The notes beneath the pieces are model-generated. The model worked only from the letters and a program-made list of their open reading frames with translations. It was not told where the DNA came from and ran no database searches. Both the position numbers and the translations under genes were made by a program. 64,000 nt of DNA, taken from contig JAZAQT010000170.1 of NCBI GenBank assembly GCA_036417435.1, positions 1 to 64,000 of the forward strand, read 5' to 3'. Positions 21,190 through 34,420 of this stretch are shown here, piece after piece; position 1 is the stretch's first letter, and each line of letters opens with the position of its first letter. The DNA is from Inia geoffrensis (lineage: Eukaryota > Chordata > Mammalia > Artiodactyla > Iniidae).

Positions 21190-22872
21190 GCACATTCAAA
21201 AGAAAAGATGCTCAGGATCTGTCCTGATTAGAGAGTGCAAAGAAAGCTAGACGAGGTGTTCCCTGGCTGCAGTCCTCTCAAACGCTAAAAGCGTAAGTGC
21301 TCAAGAGGGCATGCCAAAAAGAGAAGCCAGCTATTGCTGTTGGTGGGATTGTAAATCGCTAACAGGCGGTAAGAGGAACAGTAGGCAAATTCCTTACCAA
21401 ACTAAACACTGGAAGTACCACGAGATTCGGCAACCGCGCTGCAGGTCGTATAACCAGAGACAAGCATCATTGGAAGGAAGTCCTTGCACCCCAGCAGTCA
21501 TTGTGGTTCCCATGACCGCAGCCAAAACATAGAAATGGACGGAATGGGGACCGAAGGGTGAATGGAGAAAGATGTTCTGCTACCTATGCACCCTCGACCA
21601 GCACTCAGCCACAGAACAAAATGAACCCATACTCGTTGCAGCAGCATGGGTGGAGCAGTAGGTGATCTCATAAATTCTGATCAATTAGAGGCAGTAAGAC
21701 ACATATCCCAGGATATCACACTTTAGTCTGCCATCTAAATGCGGATACTAAGGAAGCTAGTACGCAAAGGAAACACAGGTTCACAAAGGGAAGAAAGAAG
21801 CCTGGAGTTCCCTGAGGGGGAAACTGGAGGCCGGGCAAGGGTGAAGTAGGAGGTCGGGATACACGGAAACACGCCTCATGTATCAAAAAGTGCTCATCAA
21901 GGGCGACCCACCTGAAAGCACAGGGAACGCTATGAAATATTCCTCAATAAACGAAGAGTGCAAAGAATCCGAAACCCTAAGGGTATAGCTACGTGTATAA
22001 TTGCATCAAGTGGCTGTACAACTCAAACAGACGCAATATTGTACATGAACTAGGCTGAAATGGAGAAGTACTGTACAGTGACAAGGCAAGTAAGGGGGTA
22101 AGAAATGCCTACTCTGTTACCTCAGGCCTCTGTGATGTCGTTACCACGGTAACGCCCCTGGAGGCTAGGCAGGCCTGGGTCCCACGGCAGGAGAATTCTG
22201 CTGCTGAGGCAACAAGGGAAGAGGACGTGCCACCTGACAAGCGGCACCTCGGGCCACTATTGACCATTCTCCCCTGCGTGGTACCACAATCTCCCGATCC
22301 AACGTGGCCCTCCTACAGGTAAGCAAAGCCTGGTGCACCCAAATGAGGGTGGATCAGCAGAGAGGGAAGAGCGGTGAAGAAGCCGGATCTCCACAGCTCC
22401 TGCTCGGCAGGGTTCCACCTCCAGCCCACTTCATTAGAGTCGCCCCACCTGTGAACCGCGGCACCCTCCAAATAGCCCACTTGCAAGGCTTGTGATATGC
22501 CAGGGGTGGGGCAGTGCAGGTTAAGGGGCAGGAGGTGAGCCTACAAAAGCCCAGGGGTGTGTGTTTAGCCACGTTCGACTCCCCATGTCCAGTCCAACAC
22601 CGGGAACCCCGCCAAGGCTTTCTTTCCCCACGTTACCAGAGACAACACGGAGCAGTGCTGCCCCCTCGTGGTACACTGCCGTAACAATCTTACCAACTGT
22701 GCTGAAAAGCACCTATCATCCAAAAAGCCTATGGCCTGCGGCTTTGCAGACACAAGCCTGCCCTCAAGAAATACCCTGGACTAGGTCATCTGAAATGAAT
22801 CCAAATCAGGCCCGACTCTCAGGCAGAAACCTTTCAAGACCTCAGTGGTAGTCACCCGCGTTTTAGAAAACA
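21190..22872 (+). repeat. Satellite monomer B4 (1,683 bp) with D-type patch
   Basis: Carries the same D-type patch as B2 with the same boundaries shifted by 13,230 bp (left 21388-21412, right 21587-21662). The private-looking CGACCAGCACTCAGCC inside or at the edge of the patch is also shared, so both descend from one event. Confidence 0.92.
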
Positions 22873-24491
22873 GCACATTCAAATGAAAAGATGCTCGAGA
22901 TCTCTCATGATTAGAGAGTGAAAAGAAAGCTAGACGAGGTGTTCCCTGGCTGCAGTCCTCTCAAACCCTAAAACTGTAAGTGCTCAATAGGGCATGCCAC
23001 AAAGTGAAGCCACCAACTGCTGTAGGTGGGATTGTAAATTGGTAACAGCCGGTACGAGGATCAGTAGGCACATTCCTTACCAAAGTAAACACTGGAGGTA
23101 CCAGGAGATTCGGCAACTCCGCTGCAGGTCGTATAACCAGAGACTAGCATCACTGGAAGGAAGCACTTGCACCCCAGCAGTCGTTGTGGTACACTTGACC
23201 ACAGCCAAGACATACAAACGAACGAACTGTCGAATGAGGTGTGAAGGGAGAAAAATGTTCCGCTACCTACACACCCTCGACTACCACTCAGCCACAGAAC
23301 AAAATGAACTCATAGTATTGGCAGCAGCATGGGTGGAGCACTAAATGATCTCACTAATTCTGGTCAATTAGAGGCAGCAAGACACATATCCCCGGATATC
23401 ACTTATGAGTGCATTCTACCTAGAGATACAAAGGAAGCTAGTAAAGAAAGGAAACACAGGTTCACAAAGGGAAGAAAGAAGCGAGGAGTTCCCACAGGGG
23501 GAGATTGGAGACCGGGGAAGGGTGAATTAGGAGATTGGGATTAACAGAAACACACTTAAAATATCAAAAATTGCTCAACAAGGGCGACTCAACCGAAAGC
23601 ACATGGGACACTACAAAATATTCCTCGATAAACAAACAGGGCAAAGAATCCGAAACCCTACAGGTACAGCTACGTTCATAATTGCATCACGTGGCTGTAG
23701 AACTCAAAGAGACGGAGCATTGTATATAAACTATGCTGAACGAGGAAAGGACTGTTCAATGACAAGGCAAGTAAGGGCTTAAGAAATGCCCACTTTCTTA
23801 CCTTAGGCCACTGTGACGTCGGCTGGTGTCAGGACCCTGGAGCCTCAGCAGGCCCGTGTCCCGAGGCTGGAGGATGCTGCTGCTGTTCTCCCCTGCGTGG
23901 TCCGAAAATCTCACGATCCAACATTGCCCTCCTACAGGTAAGCACAGCCTGGTGCGCCCAAATGATGGTGGAACAGCTGAGAGGGAAGGGCTGTGATGAA
24001 ACCGGATCTCCACAGCTCCTGCCAGCCAAGTTCCCACCTCCAGCCCACTTCATTAGAGTCGCCCCACCTGCGAACCACGGCACTCTCTGAGTAGCCCACT
24101 TGCAAGGCTTGCGATATGCCAAGGGTGGAGCAGTGCAGGTTAAGGGGCAGGAGGTGAGCCTACAAAACACCAGGTGTGTGTGTTTAGCCGCGTTCGACTC
24201 CCCATTTCCAACCCAACACCGGGAACCCCGCTAAGGCTTTCTTTCCCCACGTTACCAGAGACCACACGGAGCAGTGCGGCCGCCTCGTGGCACACTGCCG
24301 TAACAATCTTACCAACTGTGCTGAAGGGCACCTATCATCCACAAGGCCTACGGTCTGCGGTTTTGCAGAAACAACCCTGCCCTCAAGAAATATCCTGGGC
24401 TAGGTCATCTGAAACGAATTCAAATCAGGCCCGACCCTGATGCAGGAAACTTTCAAGAACTCACTGGTACTCACCCGCGTTTTAGAAAACA
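22873..24491 (+). repeat. Satellite monomer C4 (1,619 bp)
   Basis: Private changes CAAAACACCAGG near 24164 (others CAAAAGACCAGG) and GCAGAAACAACCC near 24366 (others GAAGCAACCC). Otherwise the same as C2. Confidence 0.92.
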
Positions 24492-26180
24492 GCACATTCA
24501 AAAGAAACGATGCTCAGGATCTGTCCTGGTTAGAGAGTGCAAAGAAAGCTAGACGAGGTGTTCCCTGGCTGCTGTCCTCTCGAACCCTAAAAGCGTAAGT
24601 GCTCAAGAGGGCATGCCAAAAAGTGAAGCCAGCTATTGCTGTTGGTGGGATTGTAAATCGCTAACAGCCGGTATGAGGCACAGTAGGCATATTCCTTACC
24701 AAACTAAACACTGGAAGTACCACGAGATTCGGCAACCGCGCTGCAGGTCGTATAACCAGAGACAAGCATCATTGGAAGGAAGTCCTTGCACCCCAGCAGT
24801 CATTGTGGTTCCCATGACCGCAGCCAAAACATAGAAATGGACGGAATGGGGACCGAAGGGTGAATGGAGAAAGATGTTCTGCTACCTATGCACCCTCGAC
24901 CACCACTCAGCCACAGAACAAAATGAACCCATACTCGTTGCAGCAGCATGGGTGGAGCAGTAGATGATCTCACTAATCCCGGTCAATTAGAGGCAGCAAG
25001 ACACATATCCCAGGATATCACACTTTTGTCTGCCATCTAAATACGGATACTGAGGAAGCTAGTACACAAAGGAAACATAGGTTGACAAAGGGAAGAAAGA
25101 AGCCTGGAGTTCCCTGAGGGGGACATTGGAGACTGGGGAGGGTTAAGTAGGAGGTCGGGATTCACAGAAACTCGCCTAACGCTTAACGTATCAAAAAGTG
25201 CTCATCAAGGGCGACCCACCCGAAAGCACAGGGAACGCTACAAAACATTCCTCAAGAAGAGAAGAGTGCAAAGAATCCGAAACCCTAAGCATATAGCTAC
25301 GTGTATAATTGCATCAAGTGGCCGGACAACACAAACAGACGCAACATTGCATATGAACTCGGCTGAAAGGGAAAAGTACTGTACAATGACAAGGCAAGTA
25401 AGGGGTTAAGCAATGCCTACTCTGTTACCTCAGGCCTCTGTGATGTCGTTACCACGGTAAGGGACCTGGAGCCTCGGCAGGCTTGGGTCCCACAGCCGGA
25501 GCATGCTGCTGCTGAGGCAGCAAGGGAGGAGGATGTGCCACCTGACAAGCGGCACCTCGGACCGCTATTGCCCATTCTCCCCTGCGTGGTACCACAATCT
25601 GCCGATCCAACGCGGCCCTTCTACAGTTAAGCGAATCCTGGTGCACCCAAATGAGGGTGGAGCAGCTGAGAGGGGAGCGCGGTGAAGAAACCGGATCTCC
25701 ACAGCTCCTGCTAGGCAGGTTCCCACCTCCAGCTCTCTTCATTAGAGTCGCCCCACCTGCGAACCACGGCACCCACCTCATAGCCCACTTTCAAGGCTTG
25801 CGATATGCGTGGGATGGGGCAGTGCAGGTGAAGGGGCAGGGGGTGAGCATACACAAGCCCAGAGGTGTGTGTTTAGCCACGTTCGCCTCCCCATTGCCAA
25901 TCCAACACCGGGACCCCCGCTAACACTTTCTTTCCCCAGGTTACAAGAGACGACACGGAGTAGTGCTGCCGCCTCGTGGCACACTGCCGTAACAACCTTA
26001 CCAACTGTGCTGAAAAGCACCTATCCTTCACAAGGCCTAGAGCCTGCCCCTTTGCAAACACAACCCTTCGCTCAAGACATATCCTGGGCTAGGTAATCTG
26101 AAATGAATCCAAATCAGGCTCGACTCTCAGGCAGAAACCCTTCAAGACCTCAGTGGTACTCACACGCGTTTCAGAAAACA
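24492..26180 (+). repeat. Satellite monomer D4 (1,689 bp)
   Basis: Standard D, the counterpart of D2 at +13,230 bp. Last true D before the second B replacement in H5. It retains TTCGCTCAAG near 26067. Confidence 0.92.
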
Positions 26181-27803
26181 GCACATTCAAATGAAAAGAT
26201 GCTCAGGATCTCTCATGATTAGAGAGTGAAAAGAAAGCTAGATGAGGGGTTCCCTGGCTGCAATCCTCTTAAACCGTAAAATGTTAAGTGCTCTAGAGGG
26301 CGTGCCACAAAGTGAAGCAAGCTATTGCTGTTGGTGGGATTGTAAACTGGTAACAGACGGTATGAGGATCAGTAGGCACATTCCTTACCACACTAAACGC
26401 TGGAGGTACCACGAGATTCGGCAACAACGCTGCAGGTCGTATAACCAGAGATTAGCATCATTGGAAGGAAACACTTGCACCCCAGAAGCCGTTGTGGTAC
26501 CCTTGACCACAGCCAAGACATACAAACAAACGAACTGTCGCGCGAGGGGTGAAGGGAAAAAGATGTTCCACGACCCACACAACCCTCGACTACCACTCAG
26601 CCATAGAATAAAATGGACTCATAGTATTTGCAGCAGCATGGGTGGAGCACTAAATGATCTCACTAACTCTGGTCAGTTAGAGGCAGCGAGACACATATCC
26701 CCGCATATCACTTATGTGTGCAGTCTACATAGGGACACAAAGGAAGCTAGTAAAGAAGGGAAACACAGGTTCACAAAGGGAAGAAAGAAGCGAGGAGTTC
26801 GAACAGCGGGAGATTGGAGACCGGGGAAGGGTGAATTACGAGAGTGGGATTCACAGAAAAAACATCTAACCTATCAAAAAGTGCTCATCAAGGGCGACTC
26901 ACCCGAAAGAACATGGGACGCTACAGAATATTCCTCGATAAACTAACAGGGCAAAGAATCCGAAACCCGACAGGTAGAGCTATGTTTGAAATTGCATCAA
27001 GGGGCTGTAGAGCTCAAAGAGACGCAACATTGTATATAAACTCTGCTGAAAGGGAAAACAACTGTTCAATGACAAGGCAAGTAAGGGCTTAAGAAATGCC
27101 CACATTCTTACCTCAGGTCTCTGTGACGTCAGCTGGTGTCAGACCCCTGGAGCCTCAGCAGGCCTGTGTCCCGCGGCTGGAGGATGCTGCTGCTGTTCTC
27201 CCCTGCGTGGTACGAAAATCTCCTGATCCAACATGGCCCTCCTGCAGGTAAGCACAGCCGGATGCACCCAAATGATGGTGGAACAGCTGAGAGGGAAGGG
27301 CTGTGAAGAAACCGGATCTCCACAGCTCCTGCTAGGCAAGTTCCGAGCACCAGCTCACTTCATTAGCGTCGCCGCACCTGCGAACCACGGCACCCTCTGA
27401 GTAGCCCACTTGCAAGGCTTGCGATATGCCTGGGGTGGGGCAGTGCAGGTGAAGGGGCAGGAGGTGAGCCTACAAAAGGCCAGGTGTGTGTGTTTAGCCA
27501 CGTTAGACTCCCCATGTCCAATCCAACACCGGGAACCCCGCTAAGGCTTTCTTTCCCCACGTTCGCAGAGACGACACGGTGCAGTGCTGCCGCCTCGTGG
27601 CACACTGCCGTAACAATCTTACCAACTGTGCTCAAGGGCACCTATCATCCACAAGGCCTACGGCCTGCGGCTTTGGAGACACAACCCTGCCCTGAAGAAA
27701 TATCCTGGCCTAGGTCATCTGAAACAAATTCAAATCAGGCCCGACATTGAGGCAGGAACCTTTCCAGAACTCAGTGGTACTCACCCGCGCGTTTTAGAAA
27801 ACA
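26181..27803 (+). repeat. Satellite monomer A5 (1,623 bp)
   Basis: Counterpart of A3 at +13,230 bp, sharing GGGAAAAAGATG. It lacks the two private A3 changes and has its own, ACCCGACAGG near 26965 (others ACCCGGCAGG). Confidence 0.92.
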
Positions 27804-29490
27804 GCACATTCAAAAGAAAAGATGCTCAGGATCTGTCCTGATTAGAGAGTGCAAAGAAAGCTAGACGAGGTGTTCCCTGGCTGCAGTCCTCTCAAACGCT
27901 AAAAGCGTAAGTGCTCAAGAGGGCATGCCAAAAAGAGAAGCCAGCTATTGCTGTTGGTGGGATTGTAAATCGCTAACAGCCGGTAAGAGGAACAGTAGGC
28001 AAATTCCTTACCAAACTAAACACTGTAGGTACCACGAGATTCGGCCACCCCACTGCAGGTCGTATAACCAGAGACTAGCATCATTGGAAGGAAGCACTTG
28101 CACCCAAGCAGTCCTTATCGTTCCCATGACCGCGGCCAAGACAAAGGAACGAACGGAATGGGGAGCGGGGGGGGGGTGAATGGAGAAAGATGTTCTGCAA
28201 CCTACGCACCCTCGACCACCACTCAGCCACAGAACAAAATGAACCCATACTCGTTGCAGCAGCATGGGTGGAGCAGTAGGTGATCTCATAAATTCTGATC
28301 AATTAGAGGCAGTAAGACACATATCCCAGGATATCACACTTTAGTCTGCCATCTAAATGCGGATACTAAGGAAGCTAGTACGCAAAGGAAACACAGGTTC
28401 ACAAAGGGAAGAAAGAAGCCTGGAGTTCCCTGAGGGGGAAACTGGAGGCCGGGCAAGGGTGAAGTAGGAGGTCGGGATACACGGAAACACGCCTCATGTA
28501 TCAAAAAGTGCTCATCAAGGGCGACCCACCTGAAAGCACAGGGAACGCTATGAAATATTCCTCAATAAACGAAGAGTGCAAAGAATCCGAAACCCTAAGG
28601 GTATAGCTACGTGTATAATTGCATCAAGTGGCTGTACAGCTCAAACAGACGCAATATTGTACATGAACTAGGCTGAAATGGAGAAGTACTGTACAGTGAC
28701 AAGGCAAGTAAGGGGGTAAGAAATGCCTACTCTGTTACCTCAGGCCTCTGTGATGTCGTTACCACGGTAACGCCCCTGGAGGCTAGGCAGGCCTGGGTCC
28801 CACGGCAGGAGAATTCTGCTGCTGAGGCAACAAGGGAAGAGGACGTGGCACTTGACAAGCGGCACCTCGGGCCACTATTGACCATTCTCCCCTGCGTGGT
28901 ACCACAATCTCCCGATCCAACGTGGCCCTCCTACAGGTAAGCAAAGCCTGGTGCACCCAAATGAGGGTGGATCAGCAGAGAGGGAAGAGCGGTGAAGAAG
29001 CCGGATCTCCACAGCTCCTGCTCGGCAGGGTTCCACCTCCAGCCCACTTCATTAGAGTCGCCCCACCTGCGAACCGCGGCACCCTCCAAATAGCCCACTT
29101 GCAAGGCTTGTGATATGCCAGGGGTGGGGCAGTGCAGGTTAAGGGGCAGGAGGTGAGCCTACAAAAGCCCAGGGGTGTGTGTTTAGCCACGTTCGACTCC
29201 CCATGTCCAGTCCAACACCGGGAACCCCGCCAAGGCTTTCTTTCCCCACGTTACCAGAGACAACACGGAGCAGTGCTGCCCCCTCGTGGTACACTGCCGT
29301 AACAATCTTACCAACTGTGCTGAAAAGCACCTATCATCCAAAAAGCCTATGGCCTGCGGCTTTGCAGACACAAGCCTGCCCTCAAGAAATACCCTGGACT
29401 AGGTCATCTGAAATGAATCCAAATCAGGCCCGACTCTCAGGCAGAAACCTTTCAAGACCTCAGTGGTAGTCACCCGCGTTTTAGAAAACA
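27804..29490 (+). repeat. Satellite monomer B5 (1,687 bp)
   Basis: Counterpart of B3, sharing TGTACAGCTC and GGCACTTGAC. Private change TTCTGCAACCTACG near 28195 (others CTGCTACCTACG). Confidence 0.92.
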
Positions 29491-31109
29491 GCACATTCAA
29501 ATGAAAAGATGCTCGAGATCTCTCATGATTACAGAGTGAAAAGAAAGCTAGACGAGGTGTTCCCTGGCTGCAGTCCTCTCAAACCCTGAAACTGTAAGTG
29601 CTCAATAGGGCATGCCACAAAGTGAAGCCACCAACTGCTGTAGGTGGGATTGTAAATTGGTAACAGCCGGTACGAGGATCAGTAGGCACATTCCTTACCA
29701 AAGTAAACACTGGAGGTACCAGGAGATTCGGCAACTCCGCTGCAGGTCGTATAACCAGAGACTAGCATCACTGGAAGGAAGCACTTGCACCCCAGCAGTC
29801 GTTGTGGTACACTTGACCACAGCCAGGACATACAAACGAACGAACTGTCGAATGAGGTGTGAAGGGAGAAAAATGTTCCGCTACCTACACACCCTCGACT
29901 ACCACTCAGCTACAGAACAAAATGAACTCATAGTATTGGCAGCAGCATGGGTGGAGCACTAAATGATCTCACTAATTCTGGTCAATTAGAGGCAGCAAGA
30001 CACATATCCCCGGATATCACTTATGAGTGCATTCTACCTAGAGATACAAAGGAAGCTAGTAAAGAAAGGAAACACAGGTTCACAAAGGGAAGAAAGAAGC
30101 GAGGAGTTCCCACAGGGGGAGATTGGAGACAGGGGAAGGGTGAATTAGGAGATTGGGATTAACAGAAACACACTTAAAATATCAAAAATTGCTCAACAAG
30201 GGCGACTCAACCGAAAGCACATGGGACACTACAAAATATTCCTCGATAAACAAACAGGGCAAAGAATCCGAAACCCTACAGGTACAGCTACGTTCATAAT
30301 TGCATCACGTGGCTGTAGAACTCAAAGAGACGGAGCATTGTATATAAACTATGCTGAACGAGGAAAGGACTGTTCAATGACAAGGCAAGTAAGGGCTTAA
30401 GAAATGCCCACTTTCTTACCTTAGGCCACTGTGACGTCGGCTGGTGTCAGGACCCTGGAGCCTCAGAAGGCCCGTGTCCCGAGGCTGGAGGATGCTGCTG
30501 CTGTTCTCCCCTGCGTGGTCCGAAAATCTCACGATCCAACATTGCCCTCCTACAGGTAAGCACAGCCTGGTGCGCCCAAATGATGGTGGAACAGCTGAGA
30601 GGGAAGGGCTGTGATGAAACCGGATCTCCACAGCTCCTGCCAGCCAAGTTCCCACCTCCAGCCCACTTCATTAGAGTCGCCCCACCTGCGAACCACGGCA
30701 CTCTCTGAGTAGCCCACTTGCAAGGCTTGCGATATGCCAAGGGTGGAGCAGTGCAGGTTAAGGGGCAGGAGGTGAGCCTACAAAAGACCAGGAGTTTGTG
30801 TTTAGCCGCGTTCGACTCCCCATTTGCAACCCAACACCGGGAACCCCGCTAAGGCTTTCTTTCCCCACGTTACCAGAGACCACACGGAGCAGTGCGGCCG
30901 CCTCGTGGCACACTGCCGTAACAATCTTACCAACTGTGCTGAAGGGCACCTATCATCCACAAGGCCTACGGTCTGCGGTTTTGCAGAAGCAACCCTGCCC
31001 TCAAGAAATATCCTGGGCTAGGTCATCTGAAACGAATTCAAATCAGGCCCGACCCTGATGCAGGAAACTTTCAAGAACTCACTGGTACTCACCCGCGTTT
31101 TAGAAAACA
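29491..31109 (+). repeat. Satellite monomer C5 (1,619 bp)
   Basis: Counterpart of C3 at +13,230 bp with the same rare variants (AGAAGGCCC, TTTGCAACCC, GATTACAGAG). Private change AGGAGTTTGTG near 30791. Confidence 0.92.
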
Positions 31110-32798
31110 GCACATTCAAAAGAAACGATGCTCAGGATCTGTCCTGGTTAGAGAGTGCAAAGAAAGCTAGACGAGGTGTTCCCTGGCTGCTGTCCTCTCG
31201 AACCCTAAAAGCGTAAGTGCTCAAGAGGGCATGCCAAAAAGAGAAGCCAGCTATTGCTGTTGGTGGGATTGTAAATCGCTAACAGCCGGTAAGAGGAACA
31301 GTAGGCAAATTCCTTACCAAACTAAACACTGTAGGTACCACGAGATTCGGCCACCCCACTGCAGGTCGTATAACCAGAGACTAGCATCATTGGAAGGAAG
31401 CACTTGCACCCAAGCAGTCCTTATCGTTCCCATGACCGCGGCCAAGACAAAGGAACGAACGGAATGGGGAGCGGGGGGGGGGGGTGAATGGAGAAAGATG
31501 TTCTGCTACCTACGCACCCTCGACCATCACTCAGCCACAGAACAAAATGAACCCATACTCGTTGCAGCAGCATGGGTGGAGCAGTAGGTGATCTCATAAA
31601 TTCTGATCAATTAGAGGCAGTAAGACACATATCCCAGGATATCACACTTTAGTCTGCCATCTAAATGCGGATACTAAGGAAGCTAGTACGCAAAGGAAAC
31701 ACAGGTTCACAAAGGGAAGAAAGAAGCCTGGAGTTCCCTGAGGGGGAAACTGGAGGCCGGGCAAGGGTGAAGTAGGAGGTCGGGATACACGGAAACACGC
31801 CTCATGTATCAAAAAGTGCTCATCAAGGGCGACCCACCTGAAAGCACAGGGAACGCTATGAAATATTCCTCAATAAACGAAGAGTGCAAAGAATCCGAAA
31901 CCCTAAGGGTATAGCTACGTGTATAATTGCATCAAGTGGCTGTACAACTCAAACAGACGCAATATTGTACATGAACTAGGCTGAAATGGAGAAGTACTGT
32001 ACAGTGACAAGGCAAGTAAGGGGGTAAGAAATGCCTACTCTGTTACCTCAGGCCTCTGTGATGTCGTTACCACGGTAACGCCCCTGGAGGCTAGGCAGGC
32101 CTGGGTCCCACGGCAGGAGAATTCTGCTGCTGAGGCAACAAGGGAAGAGGACGTGCCACCTGACAAGCGGCACCTCGGGCCACTATTGACCATTCTCCCC
32201 TGCGTGGTACCACAATCTCCCGATCCAACGTGGCCCTCCTACAGGTAAGCAAAGCCTGGTGCACCCAAATGAGGGTGGATCAGCAGAGAGGGAAGAGCGG
32301 TGAAGAAGCCGGATCTCCACAGCTCCTGCTCGGCAGGGTTCCACCTCCAGCCCACTTCATTAGAGTCGCCCCACCTGCGAACCGCGGCACCCTCCAAATA
32401 GCCCACTTGCAAGGCTTGTGATATGCCAGGGGTGGGGCAGTGCAGGTTAAGGGGCAGGAGGTGAGCCTACAAAAGCCCAGGGGTGTGTGTTTAGCCACGT
32501 TCGACTCCCCATGTCCAGTCCAACACCGGGAACCCCGCCAAGGCTTTCTTTCCCCACGTTACCAGAGACAACACGGAGCAGTGCTGCCCCCTCGTGGTAC
32601 ACTGCCGTAACAATCTTACCAACTGTGCTGAAAAGCACCTATCATCCAAAAAGCCTATGGCCTGCGGCTTTGCAGACACAAGCCTGCCCTCAAGAAATAC
32701 CCTGGACTAGGTCATCTGAAATGAATCCAAATCAGGCCCGACTCTCAGGCAGAAACCTTTCAAGACCTCAGTGCTAGTCACCCGCGTTTTAGAAAACA
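31110..32798 (+). repeat. Mosaic monomer D/B5: B sequence in the D position of H5 (1,689 bp)
   Basis: D-to-B switch between 31204 and 31241 (first B-specific base 31242), exactly 13,230 bp from the H3 switch. Unlike H3, it stays B to its end (CAGGCCCGACTC near 32738), and the foreign tract continues into the next monomer. The poly-G run is 12. Private change CAGTGCTAGTC near 32769. Confidence 0.92.
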
Positions 32799-33425
32799 GC
32801 ACATTCAAATGAAAAGATGCTCGAGATCTCTCATGATTAGAGAGTGAAAAGAAAGCTAGACGAGGTGTTCCCTGGCTGCAGTCCTCTCAAACCCTAAAAC
32901 TGTAAGTGCTCAATAGGGCATGCCACAAAGTGAAGCCACCAACTGCTGTAGGTGGGATTGTAAATTGGTAACAGCCGGTACGAGGATCAGTAGGCACATT
33001 CCTTACCAAAGTAAACACTGGAGGTACCAGGAGATTCGGCAACTCCGCTGCAGGTCGTATAACCAGAGACTAGCATCACTGGAAGGAAGCACTTGCACCC
33101 CAGCAGTCGTTGTGGTACACTTGACCACAGCCAAGACATACAAACGAACGAACTGTCGAATGAGGTGTGAAGGGAGAAAAATGTTCCGCTACCTACACAC
33201 CCTCGACTACCACTCAGCCACAGAACAAAATGAACTCATAGTATTGGCAGCAGCATGGGTGGAGCACTAAATGATCTCACTAATTCTGGTCAATTAGAGG
33301 CAGCAAGACACATATCCCCGGATATCACTTATGAGTGCATTCTACCTAGAGATACAAAGGAAGCTAGTAAAGAAAGGAAACACAGGTTCACAAAGGGAAG
33401 AAAGAAGCGAGGAGTTCCCACAGGG
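31242..33425 (+). other. B+C-into-D+A conversion tract in H5/H6 (minimum extent)
   Basis: Same left breakpoint as the H3 tract, but extends through a full B and about 640 bp of C before returning to A between 33425 and 33456. The order of donor monomers (B then C) is the natural one, so one contiguous donor of about 2.2 kb suffices. Confidence 0.85.
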
Positions 33426-34420
33426 GGAGATTGGAGACCGGGGAAGGGTGAATTACGAGAGTGGGATTCACAGAAAAAACATCTAACCTATCAAAAAGTG
33501 CTCATCAAGGGCGACTCACCCGAAAGAACATGGGACGCTACAGAATATTCCTCGATAAACTAACAGGGCAAAGAATCCGAAACCCGGCAGGTAGAGCTAT
33601 GTTTGAAATTGCATCAAGGGGCTGTAGAGCTCAAAGAGACGCAACATTGTATATAAACTCTGCTGAAAGGGAAAACAACTGTTCAATGACAAGGCAAGTA
33701 AGGGCTTAAGAAATGCCCACATTCTTACCTCAGGTCTCTGTGACGTCAGCTGGTGTCAGACCCCTGGAGCCTCCGCAGGCCTGTGTCCCGCGGCTGGAGG
33801 ATGCTGCTGCTGTTCTCCCCTGCGTGGTACGAAAATCTCCTGATCCAACATGGCCCTCCTGCAGGTAAGCACAGCCGGATGCACCCAAATGATGGTGGAA
33901 CAGCTGAGAGGGAAGGGCTGTGAAGAAACCGGATCTCCACAGCTCCTGCTAGGCAAGTTCCGAGCACCAGCTCACTTCATTAGCGTCGCCGCACCTGCGA
34001 ACCACGGCACCCTCTGAGTAGCCCACTTGCAAGGCTTGCGATATGCCTGGGGTGGGGCAGTGCAGGTGAAGGGGCAGGAGGTGAGCCTACAAAAGGCCAG
34101 GTGTGTGTGTTTAGCCACGTTAGACTCCCCATGTCCAATCCAACACCGGGAACCCCGCTAAGGCTTTCTTTCCCCACGTTCGCAGAGACGACACGGTGCA
34201 GTGCTGCCGCCTCGTGGCACACTGCCGTAACAATCTTACCAACTGTGCTCAAGGGCACCTATCATCCACAAGGCCAACGGCCTGCGGCTTTGGAGACACA
34301 ACCCTGCCCTGAAGAAATATCCTGGCCTAGGTCATCTGAAACAAATTCAAATCAGGCCCGACATTGAGGCAGGAACCTTTCCAGAACTCAGTGGTACTCA
34401 CCCGCGCGTTTTAGAAAACA
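32799..34420 (+). repeat. Mosaic monomer C/A6: C sequence then A (1,622 bp)
   Basis: The left 640 bp is C-type (GATGCTCGAGATCTC, CCACCAACTGCTGTAGG, AATGAGGTGTG). It becomes A-type between about 33425 (CAGGGGGAGA) and 33456 (AATTACGAGAG). This breaks the 234-codon frame found in other A copies. The A part shares CCTCCGCAGG near 33771 and GGCCAACGGCC near 34272 with A9. Confidence 0.92.

Noticed and set aside
17880..33456. H3 and H5 mosaics as assembly errors
   Set aside because: Not excluded, but two copies share the same left junction with different private variants and keep the HOR length, which is easier to explain biologically; long-read junction counts would settle it.
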